This document shows positions 53,884 through 61,323 of a stretch of 64,000 nt of DNA, piece after piece; positions within the stretch are counted from its first letter, which is position 1; every line of letters starts with the position of its first letter. A model generated the notes under the pieces. The model searched no databases and was not told the origin of the DNA. It saw only the letters and a program-made list of their open reading frames with translations. This stretch comes from JBLXBZ01 sp048265185 (GTDB taxonomy: Bacteria; Pseudomonadota; Alphaproteobacteria; Rhizobiales; Stappiaceae), in contig JBLXBZ010000010.1 of assembly GCA_048265185.1 (NCBI GenBank), positions 5,724 through 69,723 of the forward strand, given 5' to 3'. The translations under genes and the position numbers were made by a program.

Positions 53884-54491
53884 TGGACTATGAAGAGTTT
53901 CAAAGCGCTGCTTGGGAATCTGTGGCGTGGCGCAAACATGAGTTGCAGCAGGCTCGTTATTTGGCTCAAAATGCAACAGAGGTCAACCTTCCGTATCTAT
54001 GCCGAGCTTGGACTTTGGTTATGTACGCCCATTGTGACCAATTCACCAAAGAGTTGTCTCGGCTCTATTTGGAGTTTATTAAAAATAACCCAAGCGAGTC
54101 ATATGACTACTGGTCTATTTGGCAGGCATTTCGTGCGAAGAAGTTAATGCTGGAAGGGGCAGATGGCCAAAACTACGAAAGCGCCTTACGTCCTCGACAA
54201 AACGACAAGTCAAAGCTTATAGATGTAATCGCACATAAAACTGTTCTTGATAGCGGAAATTTTAGCTATAAAAGGCTGAGGTTCATAGTGAATTTCGTGC
54301 TTCAGATTGATTTTGATTGTGCTTCTTACAAAGGGTTCTGCATGACATTGAAGGCCAAACGTGATGAAATTGCACATGGCGAAAAATCTCTTATTGCTGA
54401 GGTAGATGACTGCGTAAACTGGCATGAACCAACTTTGATGTTACTGGACAGTGTCCTTGACTGTGTTTTGGACAAGGCAAGTCAAGCATAA
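53883..54491 (+). CDS. HEPN-type putative RNase (MAE_28990/MAE_18760-like)
   Basis: A 202-residue, all-alpha protein. The HEPN catalytic motif Rx4H is visible as KRDEIAHGE near residue 160. The N-terminal helix FQSAAWESVAWRKHELQQARYLAQN and CRAWTLVMYAHCDQFTKELSRLYLEF fit the MAE_28990/MAE_18760 HEPN group, which is often encoded next to DUF262 proteins. It may act as a toxin RNase held or triggered by the DUF262 partner. The start overlaps the upstream stop (TGATG), so both are made from one mRNA. Confidence 0.83.
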   Translation: MDYEEFQSAAWESVAWRKHELQQARYLAQNATEVNLPYLCRAWTLVMYAHCDQFTKELSRLYLEFIKNNPSESYDYWSIWQAFRAKKLMLEGADGQNYESALRPRQNDKSKLIDVIAHKTVLDSGNFSYKRLRFIVNFVLQIDFDCASYKGFCMTLKAKRDEIAHGEKSLIAEVDDCVNWHEPTLMLLDSVLDCVLDKASQA

Positions 54492-54585
54492 TTTTCTAAT
54501 ATGGTAGGGAATTATGAAAAAGCATGCGCTCGCTTTATAGTTACGACGATGTAGCAGAGAGACGGCTCGGGAAATCTGCACAGCT

Positions 54586-55170
54586 ATCCACCCGAATATT
54601 CAGCGGCTGGCCGCGCCATTCGATGATCCGCTCCAGAGTGCGGATAACCCGAAGGGCTGGAATGGAAATGGCCACTTCAATGCCCAAACCCTCCCGGTTG
54701 AAGTCGTCCAGAACGTTCAAGGTCCTGAAGCTGCGCCCGTCGGCCAACTGATCGGACATAAAATCCATAGACCAGGTCATGTTCGGGCCATCAGGAACCG
54801 CCAAAGGCTCAGGTTTGTCCCGAACCAGACGCTTTTTGGGCTTGATGCGCAGGTTCAGTTCGAGCGCCCGGTAAATCCGCCGGACGCGTTTGTGGTTTCA
54901 TGCAAAGCCTTTGACATTGCGCAGATAAAGGAAACACAGGCCGAAGCCCCAGGTGCGATGCGTCACCGTCAGCCGGACCAGCCAGTCGGCGATCTCGTCA
55001 TTCTCGTCGCCCAGTTTGTGTTCATAGCGATAGCAGCTTTCGCTGATCTGGAATGTACGGCAAGCAAGCGCAATGCTCACACCGCGCAGCCGGACTGCAC
55101 TGGTGGCCATCTCTCTACGTTGAGACGGCCTCAAGGCTTTTTTCCAAGAGCATCCTTCAGCAGCTCGTTC
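54586..55170 (-). pseudogene. IS3-family OrfB (rve transposase), truncated and nonsense-mutated
   Basis: The minus-strand frame has RPSQRREMATSAVRLRGVSIALACRTF, a stop near 54898 where a tryptophan is expected, then RRIYRALELNLRIKPKKRLV and the DDE-domain start MTWSMDFMSDQLADGRSFRTLNVLDDFNREG. It breaks off after NIRVD near 54586, before the last catalytic acidic residues. It is the second gene of the element whose OrfA is at 55131. Confidence 0.8.
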
Positions 55171-55397
55171 TGCATCGCCATCTCGGCATACATCTTCTTC
55201 AAGCGGCGGTTCTCTTCGGCCATGGCCTTCATTTCCGCCATCAAGGATGCATCCATGCCGCCGTATTTGGAACGCCAATTGTAGTACGTCGCGTTGCTGA
55301 TCCCGTGTTCCCCGCAAAGATCGCCAACCGGCACACCGCTCTCACCCTGCTTCAGAATTGCAAGGATCTGGCTTTCCGTAAATCTCGATTTCTTCAT
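55131..55397 (-). CDS. IS3-family transposase OrfA
   Basis: An 88-residue helix-turn-helix protein starting MKKSRFTESQILAILKQGE, with GISNATYYNWRSKYGG and a leucine-zipper-like tail. This is the usual OrfA of an IS3 element. It is intact, but its OrfB is dead, so the element cannot move by itself. An upstream frame to 55442 adds residues without similarity. Confidence 0.88.
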   Translation of the reverse strand: MKKSRFTESQILAILKQGESGVPVGDLCGEHGISNATYYNWRSKYGGMDASLMAEMKAMAEENRRLKKMYAEMAMQNELLKDALGKKP

Positions 55398-55472
55398 CTT
55401 GTTCTCCAAGCGCATCAAAGGCCGGAGAAGTCCAATTTTCAACCCAATGGTTTTCGGGGATGATTACCGTGG

Positions 55473-55679
55473 GACAATGTCTTCGTCGAACGGCTTTGGC
55501 GGTCGATCAAATAAGAGAAAGTCTACCTCCACGTTTACAAGATCGTGTCCGAGGTCCGCGCTGGCGTCGGCCGCTATTTGACCTTTGACAACATCCGACG
55601 CCCACATTCATCCCTTGACCGGCAGACGCCGGGTCAGGCTACTTCAACGCGCTGACGCCGATGATGGCGGCGGCATAAT
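55473..55679 (+). pseudogene. IS3-family OrfB 3' remnant, + strand
   Basis: The + strand reads DNVFVERLWRSIK, a stop, then EKVYLHVYKIVSEVRAGVGRYL and RRPHSSLDRQTPGQA. One missing base near 55637 then shifts the end, which should read QAYFNALTP. This is the C-terminus of an IS3 OrfB of a different copy, in the opposite orientation to the element at 54586-55397, so one element may have inserted into another. The region 55680-55744 shows no gene. Confidence 0.75.
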
Positions 55680-55744
55680 CGAGGCGGAAATCCACTCATC
55701 AAAACGCTCGAAACTGTTCAGACAAACCGAGCCAGCTCTTAGCA

Positions 55745-55858
55745 ATGTTTAAGCTAACGCTCCAAGACAATGATATTAAAGTGGTTGAAGAGCGCCATTA
55801 TAAGCTGGTGCCTGCGAAAAATTTAAACCAAAAAGCTATTCGTGATTATCGAGATTAA
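55745..55858 (+). CDS. Very short ORF of uncertain status (37 aa)
   Basis: A 37-codon frame, MFKLTLQDNDIKVVEERHY and so on, ending RDYRD. There is no clear ribosome-binding site. The amino-acid pattern looks like the tail of a longer protein. It may be a remnant left at the element border. Weak support only. Confidence 0.2.
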   Translation: MFKLTLQDNDIKVVEERHYKLVPAKNLNQKAIRDYRD

Positions 55859-55930
55859 TTATTTTTGATCACGCTGGTGTAAATATCTTAAGTGTATGTC
55901 TTATCTGGACAACTCTTTGTAGACGGCACC

Positions 55931-56227
55931 TCACTTTGGCGGCGTCTGTTGTGGGATGAGGGGTGTCTCGGCGTTCTGACTGGTCATCATGTAATCGTCG
56001 AGGATCTGTCGAGCGCGAGTTACCCCGCGCTCAACTTGTTTCGCCGCGATTAGCTCGCGCTCCACCCGGTTCATGATGGGCAGATAGACGGGGCCGTGTT
56101 TGTCGACAATATAGGCCGCAAGAACCAGCGCTTCCTGTAGCCGCTCAACGCTCGGAGGCGCGCCCGCGTCGACGGGGTTTCTTCTCTTTCTGCGTCGAGT
56201 GCTCGGTTGTGTCATGACTTTGCTCAT
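55931..56227 (-). CDS. Prophage hypothetical protein (98 aa)
   Basis: A 98-residue protein with a basic, low-complexity N-terminus (RRRKRRNPVDAG) and a helical core (VERLQEALVLAAYIVDKHGPVYLPIMNRVERELI). The pattern suggests a small phage-encoded cytoplasmic protein. The last gene of the leftward operon, it ends about 250 bp from IS3 debris. MTQPS at 56215 is an alternative start. The family is not recognised. Confidence 0.65.
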   Translation of the reverse strand: MSKVMTQPSTRRRKRRNPVDAGAPPSVERLQEALVLAAYIVDKHGPVYLPIMNRVERELIAAKQVERGVTRARQILDDYMMTSQNAETPLIPQQTPPK

Positions 56228-56320
56228 GGCTGTTCCGCAGGTTTCAGGCGCCGTGTTTAAGCCTTGGGTTTCTTTTTGGCCCTTGAGCTTGGCGTCGATG
56301 GGGCAGGTGCTAAGCTGGAA

Positions 56321-57292
56321 TTAGGCGCTTAATTCTGGCGCGCCTTCGTAGCTGGGCAAGCCGCATTCTACGGCGGCAAGGTCTAAATCGGCCTTGACGC
56401 GATTGCGCAAATAATATTCCCAGCGATAGAGCTGGTAGGCCCACTTGATATTTCCCTCGCGAATGCGATAGCGCAAACGGGCGGGAATGCGGACGGCCGC
56501 GCCGTCTTGAAAGGCAGGGACGGAAACCATGAACAAGCCGGGTATGTCGACCTTGTTGCCAGCGGCGTCCGTGTGGTCTTCGGTAAATTCGATTACGCGC
56601 TCACCCGACTGCAGGCGTTCTTGCCGCTTGAGCTTGGCTCCCGTATAGATCTCCAGCCCCCGAGACAGGACAATCAGCTCGCTTGGAGATGCAAAACGTT
56701 CTTTGAACAAGGGTTCAAACGTTTCTCGTTCTTCTTTTGTAGGCTCCGCCAGTTCCGCCGCGTGCTCTTCGAGGAAATGGGCGAATTCAAGCTGTTCGGC
56801 TAACGTGGCGTTCTTGTTAATCCAGGTGCTGAATTCATCGGTCACAGGAAATTTATACTCGACCTGATGATCTCCCCACCGAGCGGTATGATCCAGAGTG
56901 TGATAATCGATGACGCTTGTTAGCGTTGGTTCTGGCCAGGAGGTGCGAGCGAAAATTACGCTGTTTTGATCTTTGTGCCGATTGGTTAGATCTATAAAAC
57001 TGCGCAATGTATCTACTTTTGCGCGGCCTTTGCGGCGCGCTGGGTCTTGTCGGTAGCCTTCGATCAAGGCGTCAAGAGATTTTGCTTCTTGGCTATCGTA
57101 ATCCCAGGAGGCGGGAATTTCGCCGGGCAGACCAGCGCCAAGGCCGTCCGTCGAGATTTTTACTATCGCTGGCTCCGCCGTTTTGCGAGCCAGTCTTGCA
57201 ACAAGCTCCGCTGTAGACGGATCGGTGGCGGGATAATCATCGATATCCTCTGACGGCGGCGGTGTTGTGGGGCGTCTTTCACGGTATGTCAT
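56321..57292 (-). CDS. DUF2303 (YfdQ-like) phage protein
   Basis: A 323-residue soluble protein of a family common in prophage left operons; its function is unknown. It has the DUF2303 pattern: SLDALIEGYR and FIDLTNRHKD near 75-110, SVIFARTSW and VIDYHTLDHTARWGDH near 120-145, then EFAHFLEEHAAEL and a C-terminal VSVPAFQDGAAVRIPARLRYR. The protein is abundant in charged residues and has no membrane segment. It lies 19 bp downstream of the 57312 gene and probably shares its transcript. Confidence 0.85.
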   Translation of the reverse strand: MTYRERRPTTPPPSEDIDDYPATDPSTAELVARLARKTAEPAIVKISTDGLGAGLPGEIPASWDYDSQEAKSLDALIEGYRQDPARRKGRAKVDTLRSFIDLTNRHKDQNSVIFARTSWPEPTLTSVIDYHTLDHTARWGDHQVEYKFPVTDEFSTWINKNATLAEQLEFAHFLEEHAAELAEPTKEERETFEPLFKERFASPSELIVLSRGLEIYTGAKLKRQERLQSGERVIEFTEDHTDAAGNKVDIPGLFMVSVPAFQDGAAVRIPARLRYRIREGNIKWAYQLYRWEYYLRNRVKADLDLAAVECGLPSYEGAPELSA

Positions 57293-57311
57293 TCGCTCAA
57301 CTTTCCAAGGT

Positions 57312-57680
57312 TCAGGCGCGGTTCGCGCCGCTATTGATTAGGCTGGTGGCTGCATCGTCTCGCAGGGCGTCGCGCGGACCGAACATGTCGTGTTGGTTCG
57401 GGTGCTGCACTGAAAGGCCATTTTCAAATTCCCAAAATGGAGTGGCGGAGAAGGCTTTCCCTTCCGGGAGCTTTGATTTGACCACGGGCGTAATATCGAT
57501 CCGCCCGCTGTCGTAAGAGATCGTGATTTTTATGTTAATTTCCGCCTTGCCTTTTTCGCTCGGAAGCTCCGTTAAGGCCGCCAGCGCATCGGCCAGATGT
57601 TCGTCGCAGCGTTCGGCAAACCGCCCTCGGCTCAAGAGGCCGATCAGCTGGTCCAGTTTGTGTATTGCCCTTTGGCTCAT
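57312..57680 (-). CDS. Prophage hypothetical protein (122 aa)
   Basis: A 122-residue protein starting MSQRAIHKLDQLIGLLSRG. The core has a beta-rich patch INIKITISYDSGRIDITPVV and ends in a polar tail (HDMFGPRDALRDD). Its start overlaps the previous gene's stop by four bases (ATGA), so translation is coupled. The family is not recognised. Confidence 0.7.
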   Translation of the reverse strand: MSQRAIHKLDQLIGLLSRGRFAERCDEHLADALAALTELPSEKGKAEINIKITISYDSGRIDITPVVKSKLPEGKAFSATPFWEFENGLSVQHPNQHDMFGPRDALRDDAATSLINSGANRA

Positions 57681-57970
57681 TGTGGTTTCTCCGTTTGAAG
57701 AGGCAGGTGAGTGAGCGCGTCTTCGAGGCCGCGCAGCCATTCCGCCGTCGCCAGTTCCGCGTCTTCATGGCTGTCTGGTTCGTCGAGAATGGCGTCCAGA
57801 TAGGCGGTGCTTGAACTGCGTGCATTGAGGGCGGCGCGCAGGCGCGCGGCGCTGATCTCTAGGGAGGACGCCAGCCCGGGGTCGCCGATGTCCGTGGCGG
57901 CGCGGGCCTCTGTCTCCAGTTCGGCCATGGTGGTCTGGATCTTCCTGACTTGTTCGCGGGTGATGTTCAT
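57677..57970 (-). CDS. Prophage hypothetical protein (97 aa)
   Basis: A 97-residue, mainly helical, acidic protein starting MNITREQVRKIQTTMAELE. Its ATG overlaps the upstream stop by four bases and its own stop overlaps the next ATG likewise, so the operon genes are translationally linked. The family is not recognised. Confidence 0.7.
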   Translation of the reverse strand: MNITREQVRKIQTTMAELETEARAATDIGDPGLASSLEISAARLRAALNARSSSTAYLDAILDEPDSHEDAELATAEWLRGLEDALTHLPLQTEKPQ

Positions 57971-58254
57971 CGGCCGGTTCTCACGTCATTAAGCGCGGCC
58001 GCAGAAGCCACGAAAGCGGCTTCAAGCTGTTTGCGATAAGCGGTGAGCTGCCGCGCCAGCGCTGGTTTGTCGTGAGGGGCGGTGGCCAGCTGCTCCACCA
58101 GCGCGCGGCGGGTAAGCGCAAGTGCGCCTTCCGTTCCGGTTGTGTCGCTTAGCAGTTTTTCAATGCGCGCAGCGGCGGGGGGGAGGGTGCGACGCGCGTC
58201 CATGTGCTGGATGGGCGCGCGGTGGCCTGTCTCCGGATCAGTTGCGATCAGCAT
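57967..58254 (-). CDS. Prophage hypothetical protein (95 aa)
   Basis: A 95-residue helical protein starting MLIATDPETGHRAPI. Its Shine-Dalgarno-like GAGGG lies seven bases upstream, inside the 3' arm of the hairpin at 58258-58291. Expression is therefore probably tied to translation of the preceding 28-codon ORF. It overlaps the downstream gene by four bases. The family is not recognised. Confidence 0.7.
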   Translation of the reverse strand: MLIATDPETGHRAPIQHMDARRTLPPAAARIEKLLSDTTGTEGALALTRRALVEQLATAPHDKPALARQLTAYRKQLEAAFVASAAALNDVRTGR

Positions 58255-58257
58255 GGC

Positions 58258-58291
58258 GCGGCCCTCACATTAAAAAATTTGTGAGGGCCGC
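58258..58291 (-). promoter_or_regulatory. 12-bp hairpin sequestering the ribosome-binding site of the 58254 gene
   Basis: The minus-strand mRNA has gcggccctcaca and tgtgagggccgc arms of 12 perfect base pairs around a 10-base A/T loop. The 3' arm contains GAGGG, which would be the ribosome-binding site for the ATG at 58254, and also the TGA stop of the 28-codon ORF. No U-run follows, so termination is less likely than translational coupling. Confidence 0.6.
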
Positions 58292-58351
58292 TTGCCAAAC
58301 GGCCGCTGTTATTCCGAAGCCGGCGGCGGCTATCGCGTGATTCAGCGTCAT
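58265..58351 (-). CDS. 28-codon ORF at the head of the leftward operon
   Basis: Starts at ATG 58351 behind a strong GGAGGGACAT ribosome-binding site. The product, MTLNHAIAAAGFGITAAVW and on, is short and hydrophobic, probably a single membrane segment, ending in TNFLM. Its stop lies in the hairpin at 58258-58291. It is either a small membrane protein or a leader ORF that opens the hairpin for the next gene. It is shorter than the usual ORF cut-offs. Confidence 0.6.
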   Translation of the reverse strand: MTLNHAIAAAGFGITAAVWQAALTNFLM

Positions 58352-58381
58352 ATGTCCCTCCAACGGTTAGGTGTAGGAGGG

Positions 58382-58424
58382 ATAATTCAATAATCGTATA
58401 TTTAAGTCAATAAAAAATACGATA
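58382..58424 (-). promoter_or_regulatory. Leftward early promoter with two operator copies
   Basis: On the minus strand a -35 TTGACT (58410-58405), a 17-bp spacer and a -10 AATTAT (58387-58382) precede the 28-codon ORF. The + strand word taatcgtatattt (58391-58403) fills the spacer and exactly matches the copy at 60194. A second, similar word in the other orientation lies at 58411-58424. The CI-like protein is the likely repressor; this is inferred. Confidence 0.6.
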
Positions 58425-58434
58425 AACGTATAAA

Positions 58435-59325
58435 TTATGTTCTTGTATGAAGGTCCGGTGGTGCTTGACTCGCGGTATTCTCGTATTTTTTGAACAGCCG
58501 TTGTCTTCGCTTTTCGGCGAGCTCCCCATCGAGCTTTGCGATACGGGTTGCGTATTCTGATACGAGTTTTATTTCCTTTCCTGTTGGGGGCATTTTCATT
58601 AATGCGCCGGCTGCATCGTTAAAAGTAGGGCGTGTTTCATCAATATAGACTGTAGCCTTTGTCCTATCCCAGGGGGTGTCGTTGTATTTTTGACCAGCTA
58701 AAGATTTTCGGTCTTCAATGAACTCCAAAAGAACCGCTATTTCGTCAGACGATATGTCTCGGTCCGACAGACTTATCCAAATTAAGATTTTTAGAGATGG
58801 CCGAGCTCTCGCCATGACGGCGTTATGCTGTGGATCGGGCAGGTCTATCGGGTCGATGCGCTTGGCGAATTCTTCATCAATATCGGCGATATAATCATCA
58901 TTTGAAATCTGTCTGATCTTGAGTATTCTATCCACGCGAAATGTTCTTTCGCTTTTCCTCCAATGACAGAATGCGCGCACGTAAGTTTTCTGTAAATCAC
59001 TTGAGGTTGTAATATTCCTTACTGTGATGACGCGTTCGGTAACCACGCCGTCTGCGTCAGCGTACTCAATTTCAAAAGTATCAGGTTCGCCTTCGATGTT
59101 TTTGTTATTTTGTTCTGATATTATTGAGGTTGTCGAAGGGTTCTTTTGGAACTTAGGCGATGTTCTGTTGCGATGTTGACTGTTTAATTTTTTTGTTTCT
59201 GTGTAATATGGCGTGTCGAATTTTTTTTCTTTTATTTCATTTTTTTCTACTTCTTGGGTTCTTGGGCTGGTAAAAATCCAGCGAATGATAATAAGTATAA
59301 CGACAATAGGGATCATTATTTCCAT
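58435..59325 (-). CDS. Membrane-anchored protein with a WYL-like domain
   Basis: A 296-residue protein with one N-terminal span (residues about 3-15, MIPIVVILIIIRW), a charged linker and a WYL-like region from about 85: FEIEYADADGVVTERVITVRNI, then YVRAFCHWRKSERTFRVDRI. A helical C-terminal part (about 170-290) shows IWISLSDRDISSDEI. WYL domains bind ligands or nucleic acids in phage-defence regulators; a membrane-tethered one is unusual. Base composition is more AT-rich than the phage genes around it, which suggests a late acquisition. It lies in the immunity region behind the CI gene. Confidence 0.7.
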   Translation of the reverse strand: MEIMIPIVVILIIIRWIFTSPRTQEVEKNEIKEKKFDTPYYTETKKLNSQHRNRTSPKFQKNPSTTSIISEQNNKNIEGEPDTFEIEYADADGVVTERVITVRNITTSSDLQKTYVRAFCHWRKSERTFRVDRILKIRQISNDDYIADIDEEFAKRIDPIDLPDPQHNAVMARARPSLKILIWISLSDRDISSDEIAVLLEFIEDRKSLAGQKYNDTPWDRTKATVYIDETRPTFNDAAGALMKMPPTGKEIKLVSEYATRIAKLDGELAEKRRQRLFKKYENTASQAPPDLHTRT

Positions 59326-59512
59326 AAGTTCGCTCCTCCCTCTGATTTTTAGACTTTTATGGTCTTATTTTTTTGAAGGGCGCGTTCTTCATCGTCATGG
59401 CCGTGCTTATGGTTGAGTAACGCCTTTTCAGAAATTTTCATCTTTTCACCGTGTTTTCGTGTTGTGTGCACAGTTTCTGAAGGCGTTTCTCATTGGCGAT
59501 TATTCTTTGCCG

Positions 59513-60118
59513 TTAGCCGCCTCTTTTGATGATTTTACGAGCTTGCCTGGGAGGGATGATAGCGGTCACATGGGCCGCCCAGACGACGTCGGCGTCGCTG
59601 ATCGTGCTGCCGGACACGGATTCCAGATCATATAGGCCGGGCTGGGAGCCGCGCCGCATGCGCTTTAAAAGCACGCGGCCATCCGCAAGGCCGGCGACCA
59701 CCATTTCGCCCAGCATGTCTTCTGTCGGGGCGTCTTGCTTGTCTTCAAAATAAACAAGGCTGCCGTCAGGCGCATATAGCCCCATTGAATCGCCGTAAAC
59801 TTCCACAGCTACGGCGTTGCCGTTTCCGCCGGGTGGGAGCGGCGCGAAATCGTTTGGCGGATCGCCTTCGCCGTATGAAATGACGCATTCGGCGTTGGCG
59901 CCAACGCGGCCGACGATTGGCGCAAGGCGCGTGGTTGGCGGGGGGGATTCCAAGTATTCCGCAATTTTGGGAATTTCATCCGTTTTCAGACGGCGGATGC
60001 CTTGCAAAAGGCGGGTGATTTGCGGTTGAGCAATGCCTAGCGCAGCGGCTAAGCCGACCTGCGTCTTGCCTTTTTGTTTAAGGCCCTGGCGAACCCACTC
60101 AATATAATCAGTATCCAT
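59513..60118 (-). CDS. CI-like phage repressor with S24 peptidase domain
   Basis: A 201-residue XRE-family repressor. The helix-turn-helix spans about residues 10-55 (QVGLAAALGIAQPQITRLLQG). A C-terminal LexA/S24-type domain has the catalytic serine in EVYGDSMGLYAPDGS and the lysine in VLLKRMRRGS. Such repressors keep lysogeny and are cleaved during the SOS response. The expected Ala/Val-Gly cleavage pair may be VGANAE near residue 75. The start at 60118 (MDTDYIEW) was chosen; a long upstream frame would overlap the divergent gene. Confidence 0.88.
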   Translation of the reverse strand: MDTDYIEWVRQGLKQKGKTQVGLAAALGIAQPQITRLLQGIRRLKTDEIPKIAEYLESPPPTTRLAPIVGRVGANAECVISYGEGDPPNDFAPLPPGGNGNAVAVEVYGDSMGLYAPDGSLVYFEDKQDAPTEDMLGEMVVAGLADGRVLLKRMRRGSQPGLYDLESVSGSTISDADVVWAAHVTAIIPPRQARKIIKRGG

Positions 60119-60176
60119 AAAACTATAATTGCCACAAACGCTTATCGAGTTGTTATAGTAAAAACGCATAATTTTG

Positions 60177-60206
60177 TTGACTGAAATATTCGTTAATCGT
60201 ATATTT
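60177..60206 (+). promoter_or_regulatory. Rightward early promoter with operator on the -10
   Basis: A -35 TTGACT (60177-60182) and a -10 TATATT (60200-60205) are 17 bp apart. The word taatcgtatattt (60194-60206) covers the -10, identical to the copy at 58391. The ATG of the Cro-like gene at 60215 lies only nine bases after the -10, so the transcript should be leaderless or nearly so. Confidence 0.7.
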
Positions 60207-60214
60207 TTAACGCT

Positions 60215-60556
60215 ATGCATGATCCAGCAACCTCAATCATCGCCGCTTTGGGCGGATTATCAGCCGTCGCAAAGGCGGCAAATAGATCGCTGACCAGTGT
60301 TCAGCGGTGGCGAATGCCGCGTGAGAAAGGGGGGACTGGCGGATTGATTCCGCAGAAGTGCCACCCGGTTTTGCTGAGCTACGCCGCCTCTATTGGTGTC
60401 CCGCTTACAGCTGAAAGTTTTTTGCCGTTTCCTCTCCCCACGCCGGATGGGGCTTGCCCCGATGGCGCGACCGTCGCCCCGCTTTCCTCCTCCCTCAGCG
60501 GGGCGTCGGCGGGAGGGGAGCGTGAGGCGCTTGGCCGGGAGGGGGCGCATGGGTGA
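60215..60556 (+). CDS. Cro-like helix-turn-helix protein
   Basis: A 113-residue protein with a small helix-turn-helix: GGLSAVAKAANRSLTSVQRWRM. This is followed by the CHPVLLSYAASIGVPLTAESF stretch and a proline/glycine-rich tail from about residue 70. It resembles Cro/YdaS-type antirepressors encoded opposite CI. ATG at 60215 comes straight after the -10, with no ribosome-binding site; translation is probably leaderless. The minus-strand frame on top of it is a shadow. Confidence 0.75.
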   Translation: MHDPATSIIAALGGLSAVAKAANRSLTSVQRWRMPREKGGTGGLIPQKCHPVLLSYAASIGVPLTAESFLPFPLPTPDGACPDGATVAPLSSSLSGASAGGEREALGREGAHG

Positions 60557-60707
60557 TTTCCTGTGTTTTGGGCTGTCGCCGTGATTGGCGGGCCGGACTG
60601 ATCTGATGTTTTGACTTTGGCGCGCTTGGCGCGTTCCCGACACGGGAAAAGCTTCTCGCTTTTCCCGGACGGTTTTCTGTTGTCTGTCGCTTTTTGGGGA
60701 GTTGGCC

Positions 60708-61196
60708 ATGAGCCGTTCATTATCTGACGCCGCGCTGCTGCGCATTTACAGCGCCACGCGCGATCTGGTGCGCGCTTGCGGCGGCATTGTGCGCGCCGGC
60801 GAGGTTGCGGATGTATCCAAATCGGAGGTGTCGCGCTGGCAAAGCGCACGCGATCCGGACGTGATCAGCCTTTCCGCCTTGATGAAACTGGAGTCTGAAT
60901 GCGGCCTGCCGCTGGTCACCACGGTGCTGGCGGAGGCGCAGGGCTATCGGATGTCTGACCCCGCTCATGATGGGGGCGAGGCGGCCAGCGTCATGAGCCG
61001 TCAATCGGAAGTGATGCACCGGGCGTCTGAGTTGTTGGCTTCTGGCGCGGCGGCCTTGGCCGATGGCCGGGTGACGCCGGCGGAAGCTGAGCTTTGGGAC
61101 CGGGCGGCGGCGGGGCTGATTGTGCCTTTGTCTGAGCTGCGCAAAAGCCTGTCGGAGATCAAGGCCGGCGCGCCAGACCTGAAAATCGTGGAGTGA
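60708..61196 (+). CDS. CII-like phage regulatory protein
   Basis: A 162-residue protein. The helix-turn-helix region spans about residues 25-60 (GGIVRAGEVADVSKSEVSRWQSARDPDVISLSALMKLE). The C-terminal helical part has EVMHRASELLASGAAALADGRVTPAEAEL. In alphaproteobacterial prophages such genes stand after cro and are called CII-like regulators. ATG at 60708 follows GGGGAG. It probably binds early promoters. Confidence 0.78.
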   Translation: MSRSLSDAALLRIYSATRDLVRACGGIVRAGEVADVSKSEVSRWQSARDPDVISLSALMKLESECGLPLVTTVLAEAQGYRMSDPAHDGGEAASVMSRQSEVMHRASELLASGAAALADGRVTPAEAELWDRAAAGLIVPLSELRKSLSEIKAGAPDLKIVE

Positions 61197-61200
61197 GGCG

Positions 61201-61323
61201 ATGAGTGATTTTGCGTTTTGGGCCGTGGTTGGCGGCGGGCTTGTGCTGGGAGCGTCGTTTTTGGCCTATGGGTTGTTGATCGGCGTTGGCCACAATGAAG
61301 GAAGGGGCCGGGGCGATGAGTGA
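61201..61323 (+). CDS. 40-residue single-span membrane peptide
   Basis: A 40-residue ORF starting MSDFAFWAVVGGGLVLGASF, with one membrane span and a charged tail GHNEGRGRGDE. It starts four bases after the CII-like stop and overlaps the GcrA start by eight. It is probably real because of its tight coupling and clean composition. The family is not recognised. Confidence 0.6.
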   Translation: MSDFAFWAVVGGGLVLGASFLAYGLLIGVGHNEGRGRGDE

